Below are positions 51,495 through 61,224 of a stretch of DNA of 64,000 bases, in pieces; position 1 is the stretch's first letter, and each line of letters opens with the position of its first letter. The translations under genes and the position numbers were made by a program. This DNA comes from Faecalicoccus acidiformans. GTDB taxonomy: Bacteria; Bacillota_I; Bacilli_A; Erysipelotrichales; Erysipelotrichaceae. The stretch covers positions 1 through 64,000 of the forward strand of contig NZ_JACHHD010000001.1 of assembly GCF_014202635.1 (NCBI RefSeq). Reading direction: 5' to 3'. Below the pieces are notes generated by a model. The model searched no databases and was not told the origin of the DNA. It saw only the letters and a program-made list of their open reading frames with translations.

Positions 51495-53976
51495 GAATAC
51501 TCTTGTAAAACAAGTCGAAGAATATCTCAATAAAAGAAGAGAAGATCTTGTGGTTGATGTTGATATCGATTATTCATCACAAGATAGATTTAAGATGCGA
51601 ACAATCAAGCGGTTAAAATACATTTTTGATTTGTATGAAAAGCATCATAAATTCTATAACGATTTTCTGATTGCTTTAAGAGATTATCTTTTGATATTTA
51701 AGACAAGCATTCGTCTTGATGAGATTATTATTTCTCCTGATAATGCATTTTCGATTAACAAAGATGAATATTCTGGAAAGTACTTTGCTAGCTATCAGCT
51801 TCCCACATATGTAAATGAGACCTTTGTTAAGCAAGTTTATCTGGAAGGGTATCATGCTTCGCGACTGATTGACAAAGGGTATGATTTGTTGACAGACCCT
51901 CTTGTTTATTCAATAACCGGGTTTTCAAAGTTTAAAACAATGAACCAGAAATTGGCTGTTTATGGTGCTTTGAATACACCTGATGGATATACGACACTGG
52001 TTTCTCTACCTACAGGCGGGGGGAAAAGCTTAATAACTCAAACTTTGGCATATCAAAGTACTGGGCTAACAGTCGCAATCGTTCCGACTGTTTCATTGGC
52101 GCTGGATCAGGTTCGCGTAGCAAAAGAAATCATTCACACCCAGAATGCTGATGAAGAGATTTTTCATTATAGCAGTGGTGTAGATGCCTCACCGATTATT
52201 AATGCAATAAAGAATAAGACAGCCAGGCTACTATTCATTTCTCCGGAAGCACTTATAAAGAATCAAAGATTCTCCGATGCCATAAAGACTGCTAATCAGC
52301 AGCGATATTTGAAGAACATTATCATTGATGAGGCTCATATTGTAGTCGATTGGGGCGCATCGTTTCGTGTTGACTATCAATGCTTAGAATCATGGCGCAG
52401 GAAACTTATGATGACTAATCCTGGGCTCAGAACACTTCTCTTATCTGCAACATATGAACGTCGCTGTATAGATATTTTGAAGGATTTCTTCGCTACCGAT
52501 GATAAATGGATAGAGATCCGCTGTGATGCGCTTCGACATGAACCGCGTTATATGTTGATAAAAGCAAAGTCTTTCACTGATAAGAAAAGAAAAATGATTG
52601 AACTGGTTGAGAAACTACCTCATCCAATGATCATTTATGTAACCAGACCTTCTGATGCTGAGGAGATTAAAACGTATCTTTCGGAAAATGGAATTAACAA
52701 TACGAGGACATTTACGGGTTTAACCTCATCTGCGAAACGTGAACAATTAATTGATGAATGGGTCGATGATCAGTTTGAAATAATGATTGCAACTTCCGCA
52801 TTTGGTGTCGGGGTGGATAAAAGTGACGTTAGAACTGTACTCCATATGTATATTCCTCAGAATCCAAATGCCTATTATCAAGAGTTGGGACGTGGAGGTA
52901 GAGATAAACTACCATGTTTAAGTGTCATGTGCATTTGTCCGGAAGATACAACTATTACATTTAATAGGATCAACAAAAAAGTTCTGACAACGGAAAAAAT
53001 AATAGGCCGATGGGATAGCATGTATAATAGTCCTCTTTCGATCCGCGTTGGTAATTATACAAACATAAATACATCAATTAAACCTAAATACAATGTTGTT
53101 GATGAATTTGATGATGCGCCGGTTTCTGATACAGATATGAACTGGAACATTTATGTTCTGCTTCTTTTAAGAAGATATAACATGATCAGCATTATGGAAG
53201 TATTACCACAAAACGATAATTACATATTTGTGGTAAGCATAAATGACGATTTACTTAGAACGAATGATAATGCACTGCAACAGAAAATTGAATCTATTCG
53301 TACTCAAGAATGGGATTACTATAATGAGGCATTTAAACAAATTAAAAAGGCCATCTTGCAAAGCGGGAAGTCTTGCTGGTCGGAAATGTTCTATGAAACA
53401 TACGATAAAGTATCAGAATACTGCGCTGGCTGTGATGCACACAACGAGGCAATTGAAGGAGATTTTTATGAATTCTCATTAAAAAGACCAGTTACACAAC
53501 CTGTGAAGCAGCTTGCGATGGATCAGCTGGCATTATTTGGGCCGGCTTATGAAATGGTAGTATATGCGGATGAAAAGCAAAGAATGTTTTTGATAGAAGA
53601 GCTTCAGAAGAAGAGATTATCTGTTCTAATTACAGAATCGGATCTAAAGCTGAACGAGGGGGCTTCTGCCAGCCATTCGGGAAACAGTTTGTTGGTAATA
53701 GATTGCAGTGAATTAAGGGATCTTATGTCGAAGTCGTGCTACTATTACGTCTCAGGTTTAGTCGCAATTGTATATAGCGGCGAGGAGGGAGATGTCTATA
53801 ATCAATTAAAAATGGTGAGACAGTATCTTTCTAATAAATCATTCATTCGCTTGATTCACATTATTAAAGAAAACGTATACTTCGAATCACTAAATAAGGC
53901 TTTCACAGATTTAATTGATGGACCTGTAATGCCTATAAATGTAATATGCTCGAAAGAAGGTGGTCAGTATGTTTAA
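51487..53976 (+). CDS. RecQ-like DEAH helicase, DpdF-like
   Basis: An 829-residue superfamily 2 helicase: LPTGGGKSLITQTLA (motif I, about 174), IVPTVSLALDQ, LFISPEAL, IIDEAHIVVDWGASFR (motif II, DEAH), LLLSATYE, then FGVGVDKSDVRTVLH and YYQELGRGGRDKLPC (motif VI, about 460-475). This follows RecQ closely. A Cys pair (CAGCDAH) in the C-terminal part could bind zinc. Size and order match DpdF. The ATG overlaps the preceding gene by 8 bp, and the end overlaps the next gene, so production is tightly coupled. Confidence 0.85.
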   Translation: MDENTLVKQVEEYLNKRREDLVVDVDIDYSSQDRFKMRTIKRLKYIFDLYEKHHKFYNDFLIALRDYLLIFKTSIRLDEIIISPDNAFSINKDEYSGKYFASYQLPTYVNETFVKQVYLEGYHASRLIDKGYDLLTDPLVYSITGFSKFKTMNQKLAVYGALNTPDGYTTLVSLPTGGGKSLITQTLAYQSTGLTVAIVPTVSLALDQVRVAKEIIHTQNADEEIFHYSSGVDASPIINAIKNKTARLLFISPEALIKNQRFSDAIKTANQQRYLKNIIIDEAHIVVDWGASFRVDYQCLESWRRKLMMTNPGLRTLLLSATYERRCIDILKDFFATDDKWIEIRCDALRHEPRYMLIKAKSFTDKKRKMIELVEKLPHPMIIYVTRPSDAEEIKTYLSENGINNTRTFTGLTSSAKREQLIDEWVDDQFEIMIATSAFGVGVDKSDVRTVLHMYIPQNPNAYYQELGRGGRDKLPCLSVMCICPEDTTITFNRINKKVLTTEKIIGRWDSMYNSPLSIRVGNYTNINTSIKPKYNVVDEFDDAPVSDTDMNWNIYVLLLLRRYNMISIMEVLPQNDNYIFVVSINDDLLRTNDNALQQKIESIRTQEWDYYNEAFKQIKKAILQSGKSCWSEMFYETYDKVSEYCAGCDAHNEAIEGDFYEFSLKRPVTQPVKQLAMDQLALFGPAYEMVVYADEKQRMFLIEELQKKRLSVLITESDLKLNEGASASHSGNSLLVIDCSELRDLMSKSCYYYVSGLVAIVYSGEEGDVYNQLKMVRQYLSNKSFIRLIHIIKENVYFESLNKAFTDLIDGPVMPINVICSKEGGQYV

Positions 53977-54748
53977 TGATCGGATGGCAACACCTGCAAT
54001 ACCTGAAAGGGTATTTACACTTTGCAAAATTGTCGAAAAGAGGCCGATTTCTAGTTCCAATTTAAAGGAGAGAATGGAGCCGGAATTCCTGCACAATAGT
54101 TCTTCATATTACGCGGATTATAGAAATGCAGCTGAAGAATTAAGACTTATCTCAATTTCTGACAATATGATTTCGCTTGCGGTTAATCCGGAAGTAATAA
54201 AGTCGATTGAAAGCATGCGGAAATATATCAATGGACAGCTTGAGCAATTTAAAAACGGACAGTTTTATCAAGTTACCTCAGCTTATTATAGTTTGGGTAA
54301 TCAAGTCCTTAATGGTGAGAAAAATGTTGCTGCGATGGCGCCACAGATGAGTCAGTTGATAGGAAGGCCAGTAGATGCTATGGCAATGCGCGCCTGGAGG
54401 TTCTGGGTGTCTTTTTTGGGATTTGGCTATCTTCAAGACATGTTTCTAATACCTAATGCAGATGTATTTCTAAAGGATTTAATTGATAATGCGGGCTTTG
54501 AGAAGAAAAAACGTTATTCTTTCGGAGAGTTTATCGAGCGCTTACGTCCTTATTGCAACATTGTGATTGATACGAATCCATCGAATCGAAAGATTAACTA
54601 TGGCATATCCAATGGACTTCGTGCTCTTCATGATTCCGGTTGCATCAAATTAGAGCACATATTGGATCAAGAAGATATATGGAATTTATATCCGTTAAAA
54701 GCTCATGCGATTACAGGAACTGTTACAAACATTACCATTAGTAAATAG
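53969..54748 (+). CDS. Small DpdG-like protein with a probable winged helix
   Basis: About 259 residues. The first 80 residues (FTLCKIVEKRPISSSNLKERM, AEELRLISISDNMISL) have the helix-helix-strand pattern of a winged helix. The rest is helical with no catalytic motif. ATG 53969 follows GAAGGTGG. Placed between a RecQ-like helicase and a giant ATPase, as DpdG is between DpdF and DpdH. A DNA- or mark-reading adaptor would fit, but that is inference only. Confidence 0.6.
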   Translation: MFNDRMATPAIPERVFTLCKIVEKRPISSSNLKERMEPEFLHNSSSYYADYRNAAEELRLISISDNMISLAVNPEVIKSIESMRKYINGQLEQFKNGQFYQVTSAYYSLGNQVLNGEKNVAAMAPQMSQLIGRPVDAMAMRAWRFWVSFLGFGYLQDMFLIPNADVFLKDLIDNAGFEKKKRYSFGEFIERLRPYCNIVIDTNPSNRKINYGISNGLRALHDSGCIKLEHILDQEDIWNLYPLKAHAITGTVTNITISK

Positions 54749-54759
54749 GAGGCACCTTT

Positions 54760-57700
54760 ATGGATATAAATATTGCTAGAGATCGGATTTCATATGTTGT
54801 GAAACCCGACTCGATTACTGCTTCACAAGGTGATTTCCTTGCTACGCATGTCGCTATCAATAGATTGCATCTTCTTAATAAGTTTGACATCCTTCCGTCA
54901 GGTGGGAAAAACTATTCCGAAGAAGAAGTGTTTGATCAATATGTACTTAATCCGAATAATCAGCATCAGTTTATTGCTGTTTATGGCCAGAGCGGTACAG
55001 GAAAGTCTCATTTGATTCGATGGTTTGAAGCAAAGTTCGAACAAGTAAAGCCTGATAATGAAGTTGTTTTGTTTATTCGTAGAAGCGACAATACATTAAA
55101 AGGAACAATTCGACAGCTGTTAGAGAAACCAGAAGTCAAAGGAATTGCAAATAGAGAAATCTATGAGCGGTTAGTTAAGGCATCTGTCTTTGTGGATGAG
55201 AACAAACTCAAAGACATGATTTATCATAATTTCATAATTGAGTTGCACAATGACGATGACAGTCATCCAATTAAGATTACAAATGTCAAACGGAAGAGAT
55301 TAGAAGCGTTCTTGAACAATGAAGTCGTTCATGATCATTTAATGTCAGAGAAAGGTCCGATTGAACGGATGTATTCAAAGATCGCTGAACATACACTTGT
55401 TGACCGTGATACGATTGCTCAATTCCTTCCGGAAGACTTTTATGTTTCTGCAGATTTATTTGAGGATATTCATCGAGCTGGTGCTGATCCTAAAGCTGAA
55501 AAAATGGCAAGAGAACTTATGGCTGACGAAAGTGGTGCAGAGTCTGCTAGTGTACTTGCCTCATATTTGAACCAATTTGTGAATGATGTTATTCAGCGGT
55601 GTGCAGGAATTGAGCCAGGCGATTTTAGGCAAATATTCCAAGATATCAGGAAAGAATTGTATCGCCTTGAGAAGAACTTGACGCTGTTTATAGAAGACGT
55701 TACATCGTTTACAGGTGTTGATGATGCTCTTTTGGATGCGTTAATTGTTGAGCATACAGGAATGAATGCAGCAGATAATCTTTGTCGTATCTCTTCAATC
55801 GTAGGCACAACGAGCAACTATCTGCAGAATAACTTCCGTGATAATCACAAAGATAGAATTACACAGTACGTATATATCCCCAGTGATGTTTTTGACGACA
55901 ACGAATTATTTGAGTTTGTTGGCAGATATGTAAATACAATGTCATTAACAGAAGATGTTGTTAATACGTGGCTAAATAATCATGCTAATCCTGCAGACTA
56001 TCCTGTACATGAAGTGAAACAGGGATCCAAATGGGAATATGTATCAATCGGATTTGGGAAAAAACTGTGTTTGTACCCATTCACAAAGAATAGCATCAAG
56101 TATTTATATAACTATGGGCTGACAAAAGGACATCAAACACCTCGATATATCATTCGAGATATAATTGAACCTGTTGTAAACGACATAATCAATAATTCTG
56201 AAAATTTCCCAAGTGTGAAGTATAACTTGGTAAACGTGAATACCACTTTAAGTTATGGTATTCATAACCAGATAAAGGATGATGCTTTAGCGGATCGTTT
56301 ACTTAGGATTCTTTGCATATGGGGGAATGGGCAACCAGAACAATACACCAAAAAAGATATCACGTATGTTTCTGGTGTCCCAGAATCAATTCTTACAGAA
56401 TTAGGGCTTCCAACTCTCAAATTTAGTGAAGTAAAGGAGCCTGATCCAAATCAAGAAGAAAATAATTCGGGAGACGAGCAGGATAATCCGGACGTCACAA
56501 CGGGTGTATCTACTGTTCCTGTAGCAGTTCAAGAAAGGGTCAGCAAGGCCAATGCTATTTTAACTGAGTGGAGTAATGGAAAAGAAATTGATTACTCCGC
56601 TACAGGAGGTGTTACGGGACTCATAAGAAAAGCTGTTTTGGAGGATATGTGCTCATTCTTATTCTCGACTATTAATTGGCAAGTTGAAGGGATTTCTGAT
56701 GACAATATAAACAAAGTGAAATCTTCCAAAAAACTACTCTGTCTGGAAAGACAAACCAAAGGATCAGGCTTTTATCAAATGCCTGCTTCTTGGGAATCAA
56801 TGAATGTTATAACTGCTTTTATTAGATGGAGAGAATTTGGAAATCAGAGTTGGAATTATCCGGATTCAGATCTCGATGCTTTTTTGGTGACATCGTGGGC
56901 GTCAAAAATTAAAGATAGTGTTGTTAAAGCAGTAAGCGATAGAGTTGAAGAATCAAAAACACCATATATTGAAGCTGCTATTGCTGCAGAGATGTATAGA
57001 CTGATTCTCTGTGGAGAGTTTAGAGAGCATAGCCTAAAAAACTTGTCTACAAAGTATTTGTTTGAATCAACCACAAGTACTAAGACTAACAATTGCCATA
57101 GCAAGGAATGGAATGGACTGGTTTCACTTATTACCAGGAATGGAGCGGATACAAGGAATAAAGAAACAATCAGGCAGTATTTCAACATCACTCAAGGTTC
57201 CGGTTCAACAGTTGTTGTCTTAGATGAGCCAGAATTGTCAAAGATGGTCAGAAGAGTGAAAACTAACAGGCTTGAAGTAGCTGAAGAAACCATGCAGCTA
57301 CAAGATCCTGTAAAGCTTCGTCGTGATGTTTTCAATTATTTAAAGGATATATCTGACCGGATTAAAGATGTTTCAAGATCAGAAGTCGATAAGGCGAGAG
57401 ATGTGATCCAGATAATATATGATCACTTTGATAGCGATGAAATAGAAGAAGACGATATTCTTGAACTTGTTGATACGGCAAAGAGTTTTTATGGAGAAAT
57501 AAACTCAACCCAGATAAACATTGCAGTTGCGTCAACAGATGCAGTAAAAAAAGGTGTCAAGCAAATTGCGAAAGCCATTAATGATGTCGGGCTAATATTG
57601 CCTGAAGATGATGTGCTGAATATCCTGATGACATTCGCAGGGGATCCGATTTCGACAATGCAACCTCTTATTGATCTTCTTAAGACACTAGATGGGGATG

Positions 57701-57840
57701 TCAAGAAGTTGGATCAGCGTATTGCAGTAAGAAAAAGTGCACTTGGTGTTGTTGGCGAAAATTTAGGGACTGATAATCAATATAGTTCAGAATCAGAAAC
57801 TATTGAGTCAGATCTGAGTATAGTTGCCAGTTTGCGGTGA
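54760..57840 (+). CDS. Large P-loop ATPase, DpdH-like
   Basis: A 1026-residue protein with Walker A GQSGTGKSHL (about residues 76-85) and Walker B TLFIEDVTSF (about 307), followed by sensor-like GTTSNYLQNNF. After the ATPase core there are about 600 residues with an acidic linker (about 560-585) and helical repeats. This build recalls DpdH and, more loosely, the large ATPases of BREX-like systems. AGGAGGC precedes ATG. It could be the central switch that couples recognition of unmodified DNA to helicase or nuclease action. No nuclease motif is seen. Confidence 0.72.
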   Translation: MDINIARDRISYVVKPDSITASQGDFLATHVAINRLHLLNKFDILPSGGKNYSEEEVFDQYVLNPNNQHQFIAVYGQSGTGKSHLIRWFEAKFEQVKPDNEVVLFIRRSDNTLKGTIRQLLEKPEVKGIANREIYERLVKASVFVDENKLKDMIYHNFIIELHNDDDSHPIKITNVKRKRLEAFLNNEVVHDHLMSEKGPIERMYSKIAEHTLVDRDTIAQFLPEDFYVSADLFEDIHRAGADPKAEKMARELMADESGAESASVLASYLNQFVNDVIQRCAGIEPGDFRQIFQDIRKELYRLEKNLTLFIEDVTSFTGVDDALLDALIVEHTGMNAADNLCRISSIVGTTSNYLQNNFRDNHKDRITQYVYIPSDVFDDNELFEFVGRYVNTMSLTEDVVNTWLNNHANPADYPVHEVKQGSKWEYVSIGFGKKLCLYPFTKNSIKYLYNYGLTKGHQTPRYIIRDIIEPVVNDIINNSENFPSVKYNLVNVNTTLSYGIHNQIKDDALADRLLRILCIWGNGQPEQYTKKDITYVSGVPESILTELGLPTLKFSEVKEPDPNQEENNSGDEQDNPDVTTGVSTVPVAVQERVSKANAILTEWSNGKEIDYSATGGVTGLIRKAVLEDMCSFLFSTINWQVEGISDDNINKVKSSKKLLCLERQTKGSGFYQMPASWESMNVITAFIRWREFGNQSWNYPDSDLDAFLVTSWASKIKDSVVKAVSDRVEESKTPYIEAAIAAEMYRLILCGEFREHSLKNLSTKYLFESTTSTKTNNCHSKEWNGLVSLITRNGADTRNKETIRQYFNITQGSGSTVVVLDEPELSKMVRRVKTNRLEVAEETMQLQDPVKLRRDVFNYLKDISDRIKDVSRSEVDKARDVIQIIYDHFDSDEIEEDDILELVDTAKSFYGEINSTQINIAVASTDAVKKGVKQIAKAINDVGLILPEDDVLNILMTFAGDPISTMQPLIDLLKTLDGDVKKLDQRIAVRKSALGVVGENLGTDNQYSSESETIESDLSIVASLR

Positions 57841-57848
57841 GGTGAACC

Positions 57849-58499
57849 ATGATAGTTGATTTATTGAATCGAAAGATCAAAGAGATGAAGGAGCTTCGCC
57901 GCTTAGAATCGATAAAAGCGAACAAGGCTCAGCAAGAAGCAACAGATCTAAAATATCAGGCGTTTGTAAAAGAAATGCATCAAGCAATTGATGCCATATA
58001 CTATGCAGATAAAGAGCTTGGCTTTATTGTCAGCACAGGCACTAAAATACAAATAAATGGTATGCTGGCAGCAACGCAAGAAGTGACTAAGTCGGGTTTT
58101 GCAGACAAAGAGCTTTTGGCTTCTGCACAGACAGCTTTAAAAAATGTGCAGAATGCCATAAAGAAAGAGTGGAGTTCACATTTCACGCATATCACTTCTA
58201 CGACAACCAGTACATTAAAAGCTATTAATGCAATCGACACAGAAAAAGTAGGCAAATGTTTATCTAATATAAAATCTGCTGAAATATGGGGAGATGATAA
58301 AGATAGATTAAGTAATTTAAAAGATGCATTAAGTGAAGCAAAGACTTTGATTCAGAGCCTCAATCTAGATGATGGTATCATATCATTCTTAACAAAAATG
58401 AATACAGGACAAGCAACTATCGATGATTTGAATGAAGTAGTACTTGAATGGATAAGACAGGAAGGTTTGGAATCGCGTATTAGACTTAAATTTTCGTAA
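57849..58499 (+). CDS. Helical/coiled-coil protein, last gene of the helicase operon
   Basis: A 216-residue, almost entirely helical, soluble protein. Its N-terminal 40 residues (LNRKIKEMKELRRLESIKAN) are likely coiled coil. No motif recognised. GAGGTG precedes ATG, 8 bp after the ATPase gene. By position it could correspond to DpdI of the Dpd cluster, but I cannot show similarity. It may tether or regulate the large ATPase. Confidence 0.55.
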   Translation: MIVDLLNRKIKEMKELRRLESIKANKAQQEATDLKYQAFVKEMHQAIDAIYYADKELGFIVSTGTKIQINGMLAATQEVTKSGFADKELLASAQTALKNVQNAIKKEWSSHFTHITSTTTSTLKAINAIDTEKVGKCLSNIKSAEIWGDDKDRLSNLKDALSEAKTLIQSLNLDDGIISFLTKMNTGQATIDDLNEVVLEWIRQEGLESRIRLKFS

Positions 58500-58547
58500 T
58501 ATGAGTTGTTAGAGTTAACACCCGCTTCCCGCTACAATAGGATTCGG

Positions 58548-58606
58548 TTGACTTTCAGACAAGAACAAGATATACTTAAGTAGCACATACTTAAGTATAT
58601 CTTGTT
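58548..58606 (+). promoter_or_regulatory. dndB promoter overlapped by a long perfect palindrome
   Basis: TTGACT (58548-58553), exactly 17 bp, then TATACT (58571-58576). The -10 lies inside the left arm of an 18-bp perfect inverted repeat: arms 58564-58581 and 58589-58606 (left arm AACAAGATATACTTAAGT), loop 7 bases. The right arm ends in a T-run, so as RNA it could also end the upstream operon. As DNA it is an ideal operator for a dimeric repressor such as DndB. Confidence 0.75.
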
Positions 58607-58627
58607 TTTCGTTTATGGAGATAGATA

Positions 58628-59698
58628 ATGGACTTTGTATATAACTTCCCAGTAGTGAAGGGATCACAAGCAACAAGAGAATATTACATAGCAATGGTTC
58701 CGCTGAAAATGTTGCCAAGGCTCTTTCCGCCAGAAGAAGAATACGTTTCTCCAGAATATAGAGCCCAACGAAAGATTAATGAGTCAAGAATACCAATTAT
58801 TACAAAGTATATACTTGATAATCGTGACTCCTATGTCTTTTCCGCCCTTGCGTCCTCAATTGACGGTGCTTTTAGATATATTCCATTGTCTGAAGACTCT
58901 AGTATCGGTGTTCTTGAAATTTCAATGGATGCTAAATTTTTGATTAATGATGGACAGCATAGGAAGGCAGCCATTATAGAGGCGTTAAAAGAGGATGCTT
59001 CATTAGGTGACGAAACGATATCAATAGTCTTTTATGCGGATAAAGGTTTAGAGCGTAGTCAACAAATATTTACTGATTTAAACAAGAATGCAGTAAAAAC
59101 CTCCAATTCTATTTCAGAGCTTTATGATTCTAGGGATCAAGTTGCTGTGATTACAAGGAATGTCATAAAAAGAATAGACTTTCTTAATACATACACGGAT
59201 AAAGAAAAAGACATTCTAGGAAAGTTCTCCTCTAGTTTATTTACTCTGAATACTTTTTATTCAGCCAATAAGACAATTTTAGGAAATAGAGCTAACGATA
59301 ATGCAGAAGCATTTCTTTTTGAATTCTGGTCTTCAGTTACCAAGCATATGGTTCCATGGGCTGATTTAGTGAATAAAGAAGTAACAAAGAAGGATTTACG
59401 AGAAAAGTATATTGCTACTCAAGGTATAGTAATACAAGCCCTTGGAAGAGTAGGTGCGTATTTTTATCAACATCAAGATATTAATATACAAAAGTCTTTG
59501 AAAGAGCTGGAAACCATTAATTGGAGCAGAGATGCGAATAATTGGTACATGAGAGCGATCAATCAAAATGGAAGAATTATCTCAAATAAGAGAGCTGCAA
59601 CTTTAATTGGAAATGTGATTAAAAAGGCTATAAACCTTCCGTTAACTACAGATGAGGCTTTCGCAGAGGATCAGCTACAGAAAATGATAAAACTCTAG
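58628..59698 (+). CDS. dndB: DndB, DGQHR-domain phosphorothioation regulator
   Basis: A 356-residue protein with the diagnostic DGQHR motif (about residues 108-112, in LINDGQHRKAAIIEAL) and the following FTDLNKNAVKTSNS segment. DndB is not needed for the sulfur chemistry. In other species it represses the dnd operon and limits how often sites are modified. Here it is the first gene of dndB-C-D-E-A, right behind a palindrome over its own promoter, which fits self-control. GGAG precedes ATG; 11 bp to dndC. Confidence 0.93.
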   Translation: MDFVYNFPVVKGSQATREYYIAMVPLKMLPRLFPPEEEYVSPEYRAQRKINESRIPIITKYILDNRDSYVFSALASSIDGAFRYIPLSEDSSIGVLEISMDAKFLINDGQHRKAAIIEALKEDASLGDETISIVFYADKGLERSQQIFTDLNKNAVKTSNSISELYDSRDQVAVITRNVIKRIDFLNTYTDKEKDILGKFSSSLFTLNTFYSANKTILGNRANDNAEAFLFEFWSSVTKHMVPWADLVNKEVTKKDLREKYIATQGIVIQALGRVGAYFYQHQDINIQKSLKELETINWSRDANNWYMRAINQNGRIISNKRAATLIGNVIKKAINLPLTTDEAFAEDQLQKMIKL

Positions 59699-59709
59699 GA
59701 GATATATAC

Positions 59710-61224
59710 ATGAGTAACATAAATAGCGAAAACATAAACGGACTGCTGAAGACAATTCAAAATCTTTACCTATCTGATAATATTCCTTGGATGATTGGCT
59801 ATTCAGGAGGGAAAGATAGCACAGCAACTGTTCAATTGGTGTGGATGGCTATAGAGGATCTTCCTGCATATCAAAGAACAAAGCCTATTCACATTATGAA
59901 TACTGATACTTTGGTCGAATCCCCAGTAGTTTCTAAATGGGTTGAAAAGTCTTTGGAAGCTATGAAAGAAGCAGCTACAGCAAAGATGTTACCATTTATT
60001 CCGGAGAGATTAATGCCAGATTACAATAATACGTTCTGGGTAAATCTCATCGGTCGTGGTTATCCATTTCCACGGAGAAAGTATCGCTGGTGTACAGATC
60101 GCTTGAAAATACAACCGGTCAATTCATTTATTAAAAGTAAAATCGCCGAGCATGGAGAAATAATCCTGGTATTAGGAACAAGAAAGCAAGAAAGTTCAAG
60201 ACGTGCTCGAACAATGGCAAACCTTGAAAAGAGAAGGGTTAGAGAATTATTAAGTCCAAATCCTACATTGGCGAACGAATTAGTGTTTTCTCCACTTGAA
60301 TCGTGGTCAGATGATGACGTTTGGGTCTTCTTGATGCAGTACAAAAATCCATGGGGCTATTCTAATATGGATTTATTAACTATGTATCGTGGAGCAACAG
60401 CAGATAATGAATGCCCATTAATGGTAGACGACTCTCTTCCTTCATGCGGTAAAAGCAGATTCGGCTGCTGGGTTTGTACAATGGTCGAAAAGGATAAATC
60501 AATGGAGGCAATGATAGCGAACGATGATGAAAAGGAATGGATGACTCCATTGCTTGAATTTCGTAATGAATTTGGAGATGAAAAAGGGGATCGTGAAAGG
60601 CGTAGTTTCAGACGAATGCATGGTGATTTGCAGGGAAATTACGGAAGACTTTTTCACGGGCCATATAAGAAGGAAGTACGTGAACAATGGCTTAGAAGAC
60701 TATTGGAAATACAAAAAAATATCAGACTCTCCGGACCAGAGGAATTCCACAATATTGAGTTGATTCGCAAAGAGGAATTACAGGCAATAAGAAGAATATG
60801 GGTATTTGAAAAGCACGAGTTTGATGACTCTCTTCCATTGATTTATGAAGAAGTATTAGGGATACCCTTTGAGGATCCTAGCTGGATCCATGAAGAAAAC
60901 TTTGGAAGAGAAGAGTGGAATATTCTCAAATCTTTATGCGATGAGAGCTATGAAGATGAAGAGCTGGTTTTTGAGATGATGTACAAAATGATCGATATCG
61001 AAAACCATGCCACAGGGCTTAATCAAAGGAAAGGCATTATAGATTCGATAGAACGTGTCATTGGTCAAACTTTTTATAAGAATGAAGACGACGCCCAGAA
61101 CTACTATTTTGAGAAGATGACCCGAAAGAAAGAAATGGGTGGACGTTATAACGAAAAATTCTTGGACTATATTCCTGCTGACGCTGATGAAAACGATGAA
61201 GATGCTGTAGGTGAATCGGAATGA
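59710..61224 (+). CDS. dndC: DndC, PAPS-reductase-like sulfur transfer enzyme
   Basis: A 504-residue member of the PP-loop/PAPS reductase family. The ATP pyrophosphatase loop is GYSGGKDST (about residues 31-39). Cys residues for a 4Fe-4S cluster are in YRWCTDR and in NECPLM, LPSCGKSRFGCWVCTM. DndC activates DNA phosphate with ATP and receives sulfur from the cysteine desulfurase DndA, acting with DndD and DndE to replace a non-bridging oxygen by sulfur. The acidic tail ends in the dndD overlap (ATGA). Length is normal. Confidence 0.95.
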   Translation: MSNINSENINGLLKTIQNLYLSDNIPWMIGYSGGKDSTATVQLVWMAIEDLPAYQRTKPIHIMNTDTLVESPVVSKWVEKSLEAMKEAATAKMLPFIPERLMPDYNNTFWVNLIGRGYPFPRRKYRWCTDRLKIQPVNSFIKSKIAEHGEIILVLGTRKQESSRRARTMANLEKRRVRELLSPNPTLANELVFSPLESWSDDDVWVFLMQYKNPWGYSNMDLLTMYRGATADNECPLMVDDSLPSCGKSRFGCWVCTMVEKDKSMEAMIANDDEKEWMTPLLEFRNEFGDEKGDRERRSFRRMHGDLQGNYGRLFHGPYKKEVREQWLRRLLEIQKNIRLSGPEEFHNIELIRKEELQAIRRIWVFEKHEFDDSLPLIYEEVLGIPFEDPSWIHEENFGREEWNILKSLCDESYEDEELVFEMMYKMIDIENHATGLNQRKGIIDSIERVIGQTFYKNEDDAQNYYFEKMTRKKEMGGRYNEKFLDYIPADADENDEDAVGESE

